Assembly: GCA_944325155.1 (NCBI GenBank)
Contig: CALUYY010000007.1
Coordinates: 1-64,000 of the forward strand
From: Candidatus Gastranaerophilales bacterium
Lineage (GTDB): Bacteria; Cyanobacteriota; Vampirovibrionia; Gastranaerophilales; Gastranaerophilaceae
Direction: 5' to 3'
Length of the DNA: 64,000 nucleotides
This document shows positions 1-6,822 of the stretch, piece by piece; positions within the stretch are counted from its first letter, which is position 1, and every line of letters begins with the position of its first letter. The notes under the pieces were generated by a model that made no database searches, was not told the origin of the DNA, and saw nothing but the letters and a program-made list of their open reading frames with translations. Made by a program: the position numbers and the translations under genes.

Positions 1-70
1 ATCGTCTAGAGGCCTAGGACAACACCCTTTCACGGTGTAGACAGCGATTCGAATTCGCTTGGGGGTACCA
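1..70 (+). tRNA. tRNA-Glu (UUC), 5' end cut by window edge
   Basis: The D-arm, anticodon arm, variable loop and T-arm of a tRNA-Glu are visible. The anticodon stem ACACC/GGTGT closes the loop CTTTCAC, giving anticodon TTC at 29-31. The T-loop TTCGAAT is at 49-55. The acceptor 3' strand is at 60-66, the discriminator A at 67, and CCA is encoded at 68-70. Only about six 5' bases lie outside the window. The close match to bacterial tRNA-Glu(UUC) supports the identity. Confidence 0.93.
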
Positions 71-73
71 TTT

Positions 74-98
74 AAAAGAGCCATAAGGCTCTTTTTTT
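74..98 (+). terminator. Rho-independent terminator after tRNA-Glu
   Basis: The stem AAGAGCC (76-82) pairs with GGCTCTT (87-93) around the loop ATAA and is followed by a T-run to 98. It starts four bases after the tRNA CCA end. Confidence 0.85.
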
Positions 99-169
99 AT
101 ATATTAAATACCGGCGCATTAATAATTGTTTATATTGCTTTTTTAATTTTTAATAAAAATTTTTTCTTC

Positions 170-200
170 TTGACTGATAGCTGCTATCAGGAATTAAAAT
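170..200 (+). promoter_or_regulatory. Promoter with palindromic operator in front of the flavoprotein gene
   Basis: A -35-like TTGACT (170-175) overlaps a perfect inverted repeat CTGATAG-ctg-CTATCAG (174-190). A -10-like TAAAAT lies at 195-200. The repeat would let a dimeric repressor block the -35 box. The -10 box ends only seven bases before the ATG at 208, so a transcript from here would be leaderless for that start. The 19-bp spacing is slightly long, so the promoter call is tentative; the palindrome itself is exact. Confidence 0.5.
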
Positions 201-207
201 TTTATTT

Positions 208-840
208 ATGAAAAGGAGAGAATTTATAAAAAATACATCAATTGTTCTTTCCGCTCTTATGTTTACGGGCTGTAAGAATAATTTTGTTTTTGATAAAGGA
301 GAAAAGAAGATGAAAATTTTTATATTAACGGGAAGTCCCAGAAAAAACGGCAATTCAAATACTCTTGCCGATTATTTTTCAAAAGGTGCAACGGAAGCGG
401 GGCATAATGTCGTTCGTTTTGATTCGGCCTTTAAAAACGTTCACCCGTGCAGCGCCTGCAATAAATGCAATATGGACGGTAAATGCGTATATAAAGACGA
501 TTTTCAATTCGTAAAAGAAAATATCATTGATGCGGATTGCGTTGTTTTTGCAACCCCTATGTATTATTTCGGAATTTCGGCGCAGCTTAAAGCCGTTATA
601 GACAGATTTTATTCAATAAACGGAAAAATCAGTACGCCGAAAAAAGCCGTTTTGCTTATGACATACGCCGACACAGCTAAAATTGAAGCGGAACCGATTA
701 TTTTGCACTATAAAACTTTATTAAATTACCTTAACTGGGAAGATTCTGGACAAATTATCGCAAGCGGCGTCTGGAGTATGGGAAGTATAAATAATACGGA
801 ATATCCGAAAAAGGCGTATGAGCTTGGAAAAAATATTTAA
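208..840 (+). CDS. Flavodoxin-like NAD(P)H-dependent oxidoreductase with Tat-lipoprotein-like leader
   Basis: The mature part is a flavodoxin-fold reductase of the NADPH-dependent FMN reductase / iron-sulfur flavoprotein family. It has the FMN-phosphate loop TGSPRKNGNSNT near residues 39-50, the cysteine cluster CSACNKC followed by C at about 84-95, and ATPMYYFGISAQLKAVIDR. The first 34 residues look like a Tat lipoprotein signal: twin arginine in MKRREFIKN, a hydrophobic stretch and the lipobox MFTGC. An internal ATG at 310 has a strong Shine-Dalgarno AAAGGAG and would give a leaderless cytosolic form. The ATG at 208 has no ribosome site but a -10 box just upstream. I chose 208 because the signal sequence is unlikely by chance; 310 is a serious alternative. 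The reaction and electron partner are unknown. Confidence 0.75.
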   Translation: MKRREFIKNTSIVLSALMFTGCKNNFVFDKGEKKMKIFILTGSPRKNGNSNTLADYFSKGATEAGHNVVRFDSAFKNVHPCSACNKCNMDGKCVYKDDFQFVKENIIDADCVVFATPMYYFGISAQLKAVIDRFYSINGKISTPKKAVLLMTYADTAKIEAEPIILHYKTLLNYLNWEDSGQIIASGVWSMGSINNTEYPKKAYELGKNI

Positions 841-863
841 TTATGCTTATTTAGCATAATTAA
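837..863. terminator. Hairpin at end of flavoprotein gene
   Basis: An 11-bp perfect stem TTAATTATGCT / AGCATAATTAA with a 5-base loop begins at the stop codon. It has no T-run, so it may be a 3'-stabilising hairpin rather than an intrinsic terminator. Confidence 0.4.
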
Positions 864-931
864 CCATAGAATATAAGTATTTGCTATTTTTAAAAACGGG
901 TAAATAATAAAAATATATGCAGGATAAAAAT

Positions 932-1792
932 ATGTATATATTATGTAATTTAGCGTTGCTTGGCGCCGCTTTTATCTCGGGGCTTTCTTTTGTTGCGCAA
1001 AAACTCGGCATGGCTTATGTCGGACCTTTTACTTTTAATGCCTTAAGGTGTTTTATAGGTGCACTTTCGCTTTTGCCGCCGTTATTTTTTATGCACGGCG
1101 ATAAAAACAAAAATTTTATTAAAGGCGGAATAATTTCAGGCATTATTTTATTTTTTGCGTTTTCAACAAATCAAATCGCAATGATATATTCAGACGCCTC
1201 AAAAGCAGGGTTTATAACCTCATTATATATTCTTTTTGTGCCTTTAATTTCCGTTGTTTTTAAACATCCGCTTTCAAACAGAATAAAATTGTGTGTTTTG
1301 GCTTCAATTTTCGGTTTATATCTTCTTTGCGTTCAAAATTGGACGGAATTTTCAATTTGGGATTTTTTGCTTTTAATAAGTGCATTTTTCTTTGCAATTC
1401 ATATAATGACCGTAAGTTATTATTCAAAAAGACAAAGCGCAATCAAATTGTCTCTTGTGCAATTTTTAATTGCGGGGGTTTTATCTTCCGTTTTAATGTT
1501 CGCTTTTGAAGAACCTAAAATGGAATTAATTTTAGCGGGATGGAAGCCCGTTCTTTTTATAGGCGTTATAGTAACCGCCGTTGCATATACTTTGCAAATT
1601 TTCGGACACAAAAGAACCCGTGCCGTTTTGGCAACATTAATTTTAAGTTCCGAAGCTTTGTTTGCCGTTTTGGGCGGTGTTGTTTTATTGGGTGAAACCC
1701 TTAATTTAAAAGAAATTCTGGGGTGCATTATTATGCTTTTTGCGATTATTTTTTCCCGAATACCTTCAATTAAGAAAGGAGAAACAAAATGA
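932..1792 (+). CDS. EamA/DMT-family transporter, about ten membrane helices
   Basis: This is a drug/metabolite-transporter superfamily membrane protein. Two EamA repeats are visible: an N-terminal half with FVAQKLGMAYVGPFTFNALR, and a C-terminal half with RTRAVLATLILSSEALFAVL followed by GGVVLLGETLN, typical for the family. Substrate is unknown. An ATG at 917 is also in frame (five residues longer). I chose 932 because AGGA at 921-924 lies seven bases before it, while 917 has no ribosome site. The stop overlaps the next start (ATGA, 1789-1792), so it is translationally coupled to the beta-helix protein. Confidence 0.85.
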   Translation: MYILCNLALLGAAFISGLSFVAQKLGMAYVGPFTFNALRCFIGALSLLPPLFFMHGDKNKNFIKGGIISGIILFFAFSTNQIAMIYSDASKAGFITSLYILFVPLISVVFKHPLSNRIKLCVLASIFGLYLLCVQNWTEFSIWDFLLLISAFFFAIHIMTVSYYSKRQSAIKLSLVQFLIAGVLSSVLMFAFEEPKMELILAGWKPVLFIGVIVTAVAYTLQIFGHKRTRAVLATLILSSEALFAVLGGVVLLGETLNLKEILGCIIMLFAIIFSRIPSIKKGETK

Positions 1793-2646
1793 AAAAGACA
1801 ATTTCAAATCAAACCTTTGATGAAGAGCGTGCGTTATACAATTTAGAAAATTATTCGGTTATAAATTGTAATTTTGCGGGGGCGAAAGACGGCGAATCGG
1901 TTTTAAAAGAGTGCAGAAAAATTGATATTGAAAATTGTTCTTTTTCTTTAAGGTATCCCATTTGGCATGCAAAAAAATTCGTTTTAAAAAATTCAAAAAT
2001 GGACGATAAAACCCGCGCTCCTCTTTGGTATTCAAATGACGGTGTTATTGAATCGTCAAAAGTAGAAGGAATTAAATGTTTAAGGGAATGCAAAAATATT
2101 TTAATTCAAAATTCAATAATAAATTCCGATGAATTCGGGTGGAGATGCAAAAAATTAAAAATTGAAAATTCCGAAATAAATTCCGTTTATTTTTTGTTTG
2201 AATCAAAAGATGTTGAAATTGACAATTTAAAAATAAATGGGAAATATTCTTTTCAATATATGAAAAACCTTCATATAGAAAATTCAAATCTTGATACAAA
2301 AGATGCATTCTGGCATTCAAAAAATATTGTTGTTGAAAATTCTTTTGTTAAGGGTGAATACTTAGGCTGGTTCAGCGAAAATTTAACATTTATCAATTGT
2401 ACAATTGAAGGTACACAGCCTTTATGTTACGCAAAAAACCTTAAACTTATAAATTGTAAAATGATAAACTGCGACCTTGCTTTTGAATATTCCGATGTTA
2501 ATGCGGATATAAAAGGAAAAATAGATTCTGTTAAAAACCCCAAATCAGGAATTATCACGGCCGATATAATAGGCGAAATCATAAATGAAAAACCCGTTAT
2601 AAAATGCGGCTGCAAAATCGAGATAAATAACCCTGCCTTAGTTTGA
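1789..2646 (+). CDS. DUF3737-like right-handed beta-helix protein
   Basis: The 285-residue protein is built of short degenerate strands of the type xxIENSxIxS, repeated through residues 25-240, as in a right-handed beta-helix. The start MKKTISNQTFDEERALYN and the C-terminal segment with KCGCKIEINN resemble the DUF3737 family, often labelled putative hydrolase. There is no signal peptide, so it is probably cytosolic. It overlaps the upstream EamA gene by four bases. Its end overlaps the convergent SMR gene by nine bases. Function is unknown. Confidence 0.75.
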   Translation: MKKTISNQTFDEERALYNLENYSVINCNFAGAKDGESVLKECRKIDIENCSFSLRYPIWHAKKFVLKNSKMDDKTRAPLWYSNDGVIESSKVEGIKCLRECKNILIQNSIINSDEFGWRCKKLKIENSEINSVYFLFESKDVEIDNLKINGKYSFQYMKNLHIENSNLDTKDAFWHSKNIVVENSFVKGEYLGWFSENLTFINCTIEGTQPLCYAKNLKLINCKMINCDLAFEYSDVNADIKGKIDSVKNPKSGIITADIIGEIINEKPVIKCGCKIEINNPALV

Positions 2647-2955
2647 AATCAGCTTAAGCCCCGTTATACCAAAAATTATAAACGCCATACAAATAAATCT
2701 TATTAAACTTACGGGTTCTTTAAAAAAAATAATTCCGAATACAACGGTTCCGATTGTTCCGATTCCCGTCCAAATTGCATAAGCAGTGCCCAAAGGCAGG
2801 TTTTTTAATGCAAGAGATAAAAAATAAAAGCTTAAAATCATACAAATGATTGTAATAACGGAAGGAGTTAATTTTGTAAAACCGTGAGAAAACTTAAGCC
2901 CCACAGCCCAGCTGATTTCAAATAATCCCGCAATAAGCAAATGAATCCAGTGCAT
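2638..2955 (-). CDS. sugE: SMR-family exporter, SugE/Gdx type
   Basis: The 105-residue protein has four membrane helices and the small multidrug resistance signature. The essential glutamate is in GLFEISWAVGLK (about residue 13). The motif WAVGLKFSHGFTKLTPS is characteristic of the SugE/Gdx branch, which exports guanidinium and some quaternary ammonium compounds. Upstream on this strand I see AAAGGA plus a TATAAT, but no ACGR hairpins of a guanidine-II riboswitch. It lies tail-to-tail with the DUF3737-like gene, nine bases overlapping. SugE versus EmrE specificity is inferred from the motif only. Confidence 0.85.
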   Translation of the reverse strand: MHWIHLLIAGLFEISWAVGLKFSHGFTKLTPSVITIICMILSFYFLSLALKNLPLGTAYAIWTGIGTIGTVVFGIIFFKEPVSLIRFICMAFIIFGITGLKLISN

Positions 2956-3011
2956 AAATTATTATATCCTTTTGATTAACAAAAATATTTTATCAAAAAA
3001 AATTTTACCCC

Positions 3012-3040
3012 TTGACAAATATACCCCATTGGGGTATATT
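3012..3040 (+). promoter_or_regulatory. CsoR-type operator inside a sigma-70 promoter
   Basis: TTGACA (3012-3017) and TATATT (3035-3040) are separated by exactly 17 bp. The spacer holds the palindrome ATACCCC-att-GGGGTAT (3021-3037). This GC block flanked by AT matches the operator type of CsoR/RcnR repressors, and a csoR gene follows. Repressor binding here would block polymerase directly. Confidence 0.85.
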
Positions 3041-3054
3041 AAAAATATAAGCAG

Positions 3055-3071
3055 ATACCCCCAAGGGGTAT
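3055..3071 (+). promoter_or_regulatory. Second CsoR-type operator
   Basis: ATACCCC-caa-GGGGTAT has the same arms and the same 3-bp spacer as the first operator, 34 bp downstream. It lies between the predicted transcription start and the metallothionein-like ATG at 3091. Confidence 0.8.
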
Positions 3072-3090
3072 ATAAAAAAGAAGGCAAATT

Positions 3091-3216
3091 ATGGCTAAAT
3101 GTTCAAACCCAAAATGCAAATGCATTAACTGCACCTGCGGAGAAAACTGCACCTGCACGGGCGATAAATGCAACTGTCCGCCCGAGTGCAATCAGCCCGA
3201 AAAAAAAGAAAAATAA
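3091..3216 (+). CDS. Metallothionein-like peptide, 41 residues, ten cysteines
   Basis: The reading frame encodes a 41-residue peptide with ten cysteines and no histidine or aromatic residue. It begins MAKCSNPKCKCINCTCG, continues with NCTCTGDKCNC and ends in a lysine/glutamate-rich tail. CxC and CxxC spacing dominates, as expected for a cytosolic metal-thiolate protein binding Cu(I) or Zn. The ribosome site GAAGG lies about seven bases before the ATG. The gene follows a promoter with two CsoR-type operators and ends before an intrinsic terminator, with csoR next. Copper sequestration is therefore the likely job (inference). A longer overlapping frame on the same strand (2972-3292) is spurious because it would run through the promoter and terminator. 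Confidence 0.85.
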   Translation: MAKCSNPKCKCINCTCGENCTCTGDKCNCPPECNQPEKKEK

Positions 3217-3227
3217 TTTTCTTTATC

Positions 3228-3254
3228 AAAGGCGGTTTTTATACCGCCTTTTTG
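3228..3254 (+). terminator. Intrinsic terminator after metallothionein-like gene
   Basis: AAAGGCGGT (3228-3236) pairs with ACCGCCTTT (3243-3251), followed by Ts. It separates the small peptide from csoR. Confidence 0.85.
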
Positions 3255-3270
3255 ATGTTATAATTTTTTT

Positions 3271-3558
3271 ATGGATAATAAAGATGAATTAAAAATTCCT
3301 GACCATAAACACGAAATCCCCCGTTTAAACCGTGCAATCGGGCAATTGGAAGGGATTAAAAAAATGATTGAAGAACAAAGATACTGCCCGGATATTATTA
3401 TTCAGCTAAAAGCGGTTCAATCCGCAATTAAAAGAATAGAGAGCAATATTTTAAAAACCCATCTTGAAAACTGTGTTGCTGCTTCATTTTCAAACAAAGA
3501 GGAAGCGGCAAAAAAAATCCGTGAAATTAAAAATCTTCTTGATAAATTGCAGAATTAA
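3271..3558 (+). CDS. csoR: CsoR-family copper-sensing repressor
   Basis: The 95-residue all-helical repressor has the family pattern RLNRAIGQLEGIKKMIEEQ and YCPDIIIQLKAVQSAI. Cu(I) ligands Cys39, His64 and Cys68 form the C-H-C set of true CsoR, unlike the H-C-H-H of RcnR. Apo-protein should bind the two ATACCCC-N3-GGGGTAT operators at 3021-3071 and release them on Cu(I) binding. There is no Shine-Dalgarno. TATAAT at 3259-3264 sits six bases before the ATG, so the mRNA is probably leaderless and independent of the upstream terminator. No copper ATPase (CopA) is adjacent. Confidence 0.92.
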   Translation: MDNKDELKIPDHKHEIPRLNRAIGQLEGIKKMIEEQRYCPDIIIQLKAVQSAIKRIESNILKTHLENCVAASFSNKEEAAKKIREIKNLLDKLQN

Positions 3559-3562
3559 TTTT

Positions 3563-4540
3563 TTAACAAAGTCCGTTTTCTATATAATCAACAACACACG
3601 CATAGCTATCAATTGCGGATAATTCATCATATTTATTAAGATAATCTTCGCCATGGTCGGTTATTCCCTCTGCCCAGGCGCCGTCATGGTATCCCCAGAA
3701 AACGGCTCTCATAATGTCATCATTTCCGGTGAGCAGGCTTCCTGTTTCTTCAAGTTCGGTTTCTTTTTGTTCTTTTAAAAACATTAAATTATATATACAA
3801 GCGTCCAAATTATCATAAGGATCCATTACATCAAGATTAAGCTCGTAATAATTATTTATATAATCAACGGTATCGGGTGTCAGCTGAAAAGGACCGTATG
3901 CCTGATTTGTGTAGCTTTCTAAGATATTGCCGTTTTCATCATATACATTTCCTCTTGATTCAATCCAAAGAATTTTTAAAACATCAATAACATCAATTTT
4001 GCCTTTTGAAATTTCATCAACTCTTTGTCTGATTAATTCAAGACCGTCCGTTCCCATTTGATTTGAAAATGTTTCAAGAGCGGATGTAAGGTTATTATAT
4101 GCAATATTAACGTCTTCGTTTTCATCAAGTATTAAAGAAACTTCTCCGTATGGATCATACGTTTCTTCAACGACAATCGGTGTTTCCGGTGCACTTTGAG
4201 CGGCAGGAACAATATTATTGTTGTTTGAGTTTGGAAACAGACAGCTTAAGGTGAATATTATTGCGCCAAGACCGCCTGCCCCTGCTATAATTAACCCCTT
4301 TTTATCTTTATTGTTATTTTTTGCTTTTCTGTAATGAGGCTTTTTTGCGGGAGGCGTTTTTCTTTCCTGCCGCCTTAATTCAATTCTGTCATCGCTCAAG
4401 GGTCTTTTTATTGTTATATATTTCCCGCTTTCTGCATCATACAGCCTGAAATCGGCTTGTCTTTGCATTGGCACGGGGCGCTTTTTGGAATTGCCGGCGC
4501 CTTTTATATCGCTTTTAGATTTACCTTCAAAAGTTATCAT
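3563..4540 (-). CDS. Membrane-anchored lysozyme-fold (SLT-like) protein
   Basis: The 325-residue protein has a basic cytoplasmic N-terminus and one membrane helix at about 82-103 (GLIIAGAGGLGAIIFTLSCLF). A linker precedes a lysozyme-like domain. The catalytic Glu is probably in KILWIESRGN, followed by AYGPFQLTPDTV, the usual SLT motif pair. It would cleave peptidoglycan from the periplasmic side. It starts MITFEGK, one of several proteins here with a Phe motif near the N-terminus. No ribosome site is visible before the start. The end faces csoR with a 4-bp gap. Confidence 0.72.
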   Translation of the reverse strand: MITFEGKSKSDIKGAGNSKKRPVPMQRQADFRLYDAESGKYITIKRPLSDDRIELRRQERKTPPAKKPHYRKAKNNNKDKKGLIIAGAGGLGAIIFTLSCLFPNSNNNNIVPAAQSAPETPIVVEETYDPYGEVSLILDENEDVNIAYNNLTSALETFSNQMGTDGLELIRQRVDEISKGKIDVIDVLKILWIESRGNVYDENGNILESYTNQAYGPFQLTPDTVDYINNYYELNLDVMDPYDNLDACIYNLMFLKEQKETELEETGSLLTGNDDIMRAVFWGYHDGAWAEGITDHGEDYLNKYDELSAIDSYACVVDYIENGLC

Positions 4541-4629
4541 TTTATTTTTTTAATTATTAATGAGGATATATTATTATAAAAAACCTGAAAGATATAATTT
4601 GCCTTTTTAAAAACGGCTCAAGATTAAAA

Positions 4630-4701
4630 AGCGGGCGACGAGACTCGAACTCGCGACTTTTTGCTTGGGAAGCAAACATTCTACCACTGAATTACGCCCG
4701 C
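4630..4701 (-). tRNA. tRNA-Gly (CCC)
   Basis: Read on the minus strand, the acceptor GCGGGCG/CGCCCGC, D-arm with AGTGGTAGA, anticodon stem TTTGC/GCAAA around TTCCCAA, and T-arm GCGAGTTCGAGTCTCGT all fold. The anticodon is CCC, as in E. coli glyU. The discriminator is T and CCA is not encoded. Confidence 0.92.
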
Positions 4702-4802
4702 ATATAGAAAAATTATACTCTTAAAATAAAATATATCCATATTTTACAAAAACTCTTATTTATTGTATATTTAGCTTGTAATAAAAACAAGGAGCTTTAT
4801 TT

Positions 4803-5633
4803 ATGGGCATAATGGACGGTAAAAAAGGTATTATTTTCGGAGTTTCAAATAAATTCGGAATCGCAAATGCCATAGCGGAACAAATTAATGCGGCAGGCGG
4901 CGAACTGGCTTTTACTTATGCTAACGAAGCAATGGAGAAAAGAGTTCGTCCGATTGCGGAATCCATGAACGCTAAAATTTGTATTGAGTGCGACGTTACC
5001 AAAGATGAAGATGTTAAAAGGGTTTTTGACGAATATAAAAAAGTCTATGACAGATTGGATTTTGTTATTCATGCCGTTGCATTTGCAAATAAAGAGGATT
5101 TGACGGGTGAATTTTATACAACAAGCCGTGAAGGCTGGGATTTAGCCATGCATGTAAGCGCTTATTCGCTTCTTACTTTAAGTAAATATGCAAAACCACA
5201 GATGGAAGCAACGGGCGGCGGTTCAATTTTGGCTTTAACATATCTCGGTTCAACCAAAGCTGTTGCAAACTATAACATAATGGGCGTTGCAAAGGCTGCG
5301 CTTGAATCTTCAATGAGATTTATCGCAATGGATTTAGGCAAATATAATATAAGATGTAACTGTTTGTCTGCGGGTCCCGTTAAAACAATGGCGGCTAAAG
5401 GTATCGGCGGATTTGACAGAATGTTAAAGGCAAACGCTCTTAAAGCTCCCCTAAAAAGAACACCGTCGTTGGAAGATGTCGGCAAAGCCGGTTTATACCT
5501 TGCGTCCGACCTTTCATCGGGCGTTACGGGCGAAATTCATTTTGTTGACTGCGGCGCTCACAGCGTTTTTGCTTCAATTGATGAAATGGCTCAATTACAG
5601 CAAAATGCACAAGAAGAACTTGCAAGCGTTTAA
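4803..5633 (+). CDS. fabI: Enoyl-[acyl-carrier-protein] reductase (NADH), FabI
   Basis: FabI carries out the last reduction of each fatty-acid elongation round, in the cytosol. The 276-residue protein starts with the NAD-binding segment GIIFGVSNKFGIANAIA, in which FabI has replaced the usual SDR glycine motif. The active site has Tyr147, Tyr157 and Lys164, equivalent to Tyr146/Tyr156/Lys163 of E. coli. GGGSILALTYLGS and RCNCLSAGPVKTMAAKGI are classic FabI segments. AAGGAG lies nine bases before the ATG. The gene is monocistronic, ended by an intrinsic terminator. Confidence 0.96.
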   Translation: MGIMDGKKGIIFGVSNKFGIANAIAEQINAAGGELAFTYANEAMEKRVRPIAESMNAKICIECDVTKDEDVKRVFDEYKKVYDRLDFVIHAVAFANKEDLTGEFYTTSREGWDLAMHVSAYSLLTLSKYAKPQMEATGGGSILALTYLGSTKAVANYNIMGVAKAALESSMRFIAMDLGKYNIRCNCLSAGPVKTMAAKGIGGFDRMLKANALKAPLKRTPSLEDVGKAGLYLASDLSSGVTGEIHFVDCGAHSVFASIDEMAQLQQNAQEELASV

Positions 5634-5643
5634 GACAAATTTC

Positions 5644-5668
5644 GGCGGAAGTTTTTCTTCCGCCTTTT
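5644..5668 (+). terminator. Intrinsic terminator after fabI
   Basis: GGCGGAAG (5644-5651) pairs with CTTCCGCC (5657-5664) around a T-loop, followed by TTTT. Confidence 0.88.
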
Positions 5669-5723
5669 AGACCATAAATATTGAACAACTGAAGATTTAT
5701 GGTAAGATAAATATAATCCGTAT

Positions 5724-5812
5724 GGAGAAATGGCCGAGTGGCTGAAGGCGGCACCCTGCTAAGGTGTTATAGGGAGTAATCTCTATCGAGGGTTCGAATC
5801 CCTCTTTCTCCG
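5724..5812 (+). tRNA. tRNA-Ser (GCU)
   Basis: This is a class II tRNA with a long variable arm. The acceptor GGAGAAA pairs with TTTCTCC. The anticodon loop CTGCTAA gives anticodon GCT. The variable arm is around ATAGGGAGTAATCTCTAT and the T-arm is GAGGGTTCGAATCCCTC. The discriminator is G and CCA is not encoded. Confidence 0.93.
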
Positions 5813-5850
5813 AATTAAAAAACACCTCTTTACAGAGGTGTTTTTTAATT
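5813..5850. terminator. Intrinsic terminator after tRNA-Ser
   Basis: CACCTCT (5823-5829) pairs with AGAGGTG (5834-5840) around TTAC. The flanking A-run and T-run extend the stem to a near-perfect 17-bp palindrome able to act in both directions. Confidence 0.88.
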
Positions 5851-5854
5851 GAGG

Positions 5855-5991
5855 GATGAAGAACCCGAGATAAGAGGGTTTGAATCCTACGCCGTTACTT
5901 AAATGAGCTTGGGCGAATTTAGAAACGGCGGATGCAGTAAGCTTAAATTTTCTAAGGATTTTTATCCTTTTAGAAAATTAAGCGTCTGCCT
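5855..5991 (+). other. Structured, GC-richer intergenic segment (candidate ncRNA)
   Basis: No gene is visible between tRNA-Ser and the leftward gene ending at 6148. Three successive inverted repeats lie here: AACCC/GGGTT (5862-5866 with 5876-5880), CGCCGTT/AACGGCG (5890-5896 with 5924-5930), and a long imperfect stem from about 5932 to 5990 with its tip GGAT/ATCC (5956-5959 with 5964-5967). Bases 5861-5940 contain 37 G or C out of 80, clearly above the surroundings. The strand is not determined. The remaining 5992-6147 is AT-rich and featureless. Confidence 0.4.
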
Positions 5992-6147
5992 CTTTGATAA
6001 ATTATGATATATTCAAAATATAAAAACCGTTTCAAAAGAAAAATTACGGGCTTTAGGGGTTATTTAACATGAAAAAACATATATAATATTATTTGTTTTG
6101 TCTGCAAGAAATATTATTGAGTTTTTAGATATAAAATAAATCTTTAA

Positions 6148-6756
6148 TTATACTTTTTTATCCAATTCTCTTATACAGGTGTCAAACTTATCAGCTTCCA
6201 AAATTTTTACGCAATCCGACCCGTAGGACCTAAAGCATGGGATTGTGTCCCAAAATTGTCTGTTTCCGTTAAAAAGTGCGATTGAATCGGCGCCTATGGT
6301 TTTTGAATGTTTAATCATCTCCGATAATAAAACGGTTCCCGTTTTTGAATATTTTCTGTCTTTTGCTCCGTGGGCGGTTTTCGGGTCTGTGCAAAAATAT
6401 GTAATTTCAACCGATTTTTCGGGGGAATTTATTTCATCTTCAAGGTTAAGTTCGTCCAATCCGGTATTTGCTTCAAGCATTGCAAGTATATTTTGGTTTT
6501 TATCTTCAAGCCCGAAAAAGCGCTTTGTTTTGCTTCCGTTTAAATAACAGTCGATATAATCTTTAAAAATTCTTCTTGAATAATTATTTTTAGGATCCAT
6601 ATTCCATTTTTTTGCGGTGTCTGCAATTCTTGATAAATCATAAAAAGAATATTCATATTCGACAAAATGAACATCTTCTTTTGTATTTGTTTTATTATTT
6701 CTTATTTGTGCGGGTCTTATAAATTTCTGCCCGAAGCTGACAGAATCAATTCTCAT
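6148..6756 (-). CDS. Uncharacterised protein with GNAT-like C-terminal half
   Basis: The protein has 202 residues. The N-terminus MRIDSVSFGQKFIRP carries the VSFG-type motif also seen near the start of other unrelated proteins in this window. The second half, from about residue 112 (SVEITYFCTDPKTAH) through KYSKTGTVLLSEMIKHSK and GADSIALFNGNRQFWDTI, follows the strand-helix-strand order of a GNAT acetyltransferase, but the acetyl-CoA loop RxxGxG/A is not clear. The ribosome site AAGGAATGGAAG precedes the ATG. No signal peptide or membrane helix is seen. Function is unknown; GNAT is a guess from the pattern. Confidence 0.65.
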   Translation of the reverse strand: MRIDSVSFGQKFIRPAQIRNNKTNTKEDVHFVEYEYSFYDLSRIADTAKKWNMDPKNNYSRRIFKDYIDCYLNGSKTKRFFGLEDKNQNILAMLEANTGLDELNLEDEINSPEKSVEITYFCTDPKTAHGAKDRKYSKTGTVLLSEMIKHSKTIGADSIALFNGNRQFWDTIPCFRSYGSDCVKILEADKFDTCIRELDKKV

Positions 6757-6822
6757 CTTCCATTCCTTATATTGTGCAATTTAATAAAACATGTAAAAAA
6801 TAATTTATGCTAAAATTTCTTT

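Noticed and set aside
2956-3011. Guanidine riboswitch before the SugE-like gene
   Set aside because: The leader is too short and has no paired ACGR hairpins or ykkC-type core.
2972-3292. 106-codon frame overlapping the metallothionein-like gene
   Set aside because: It runs through the promoter, both operators and the terminator, and its protein is a low-complexity frame shift of the Cys-rich peptide.
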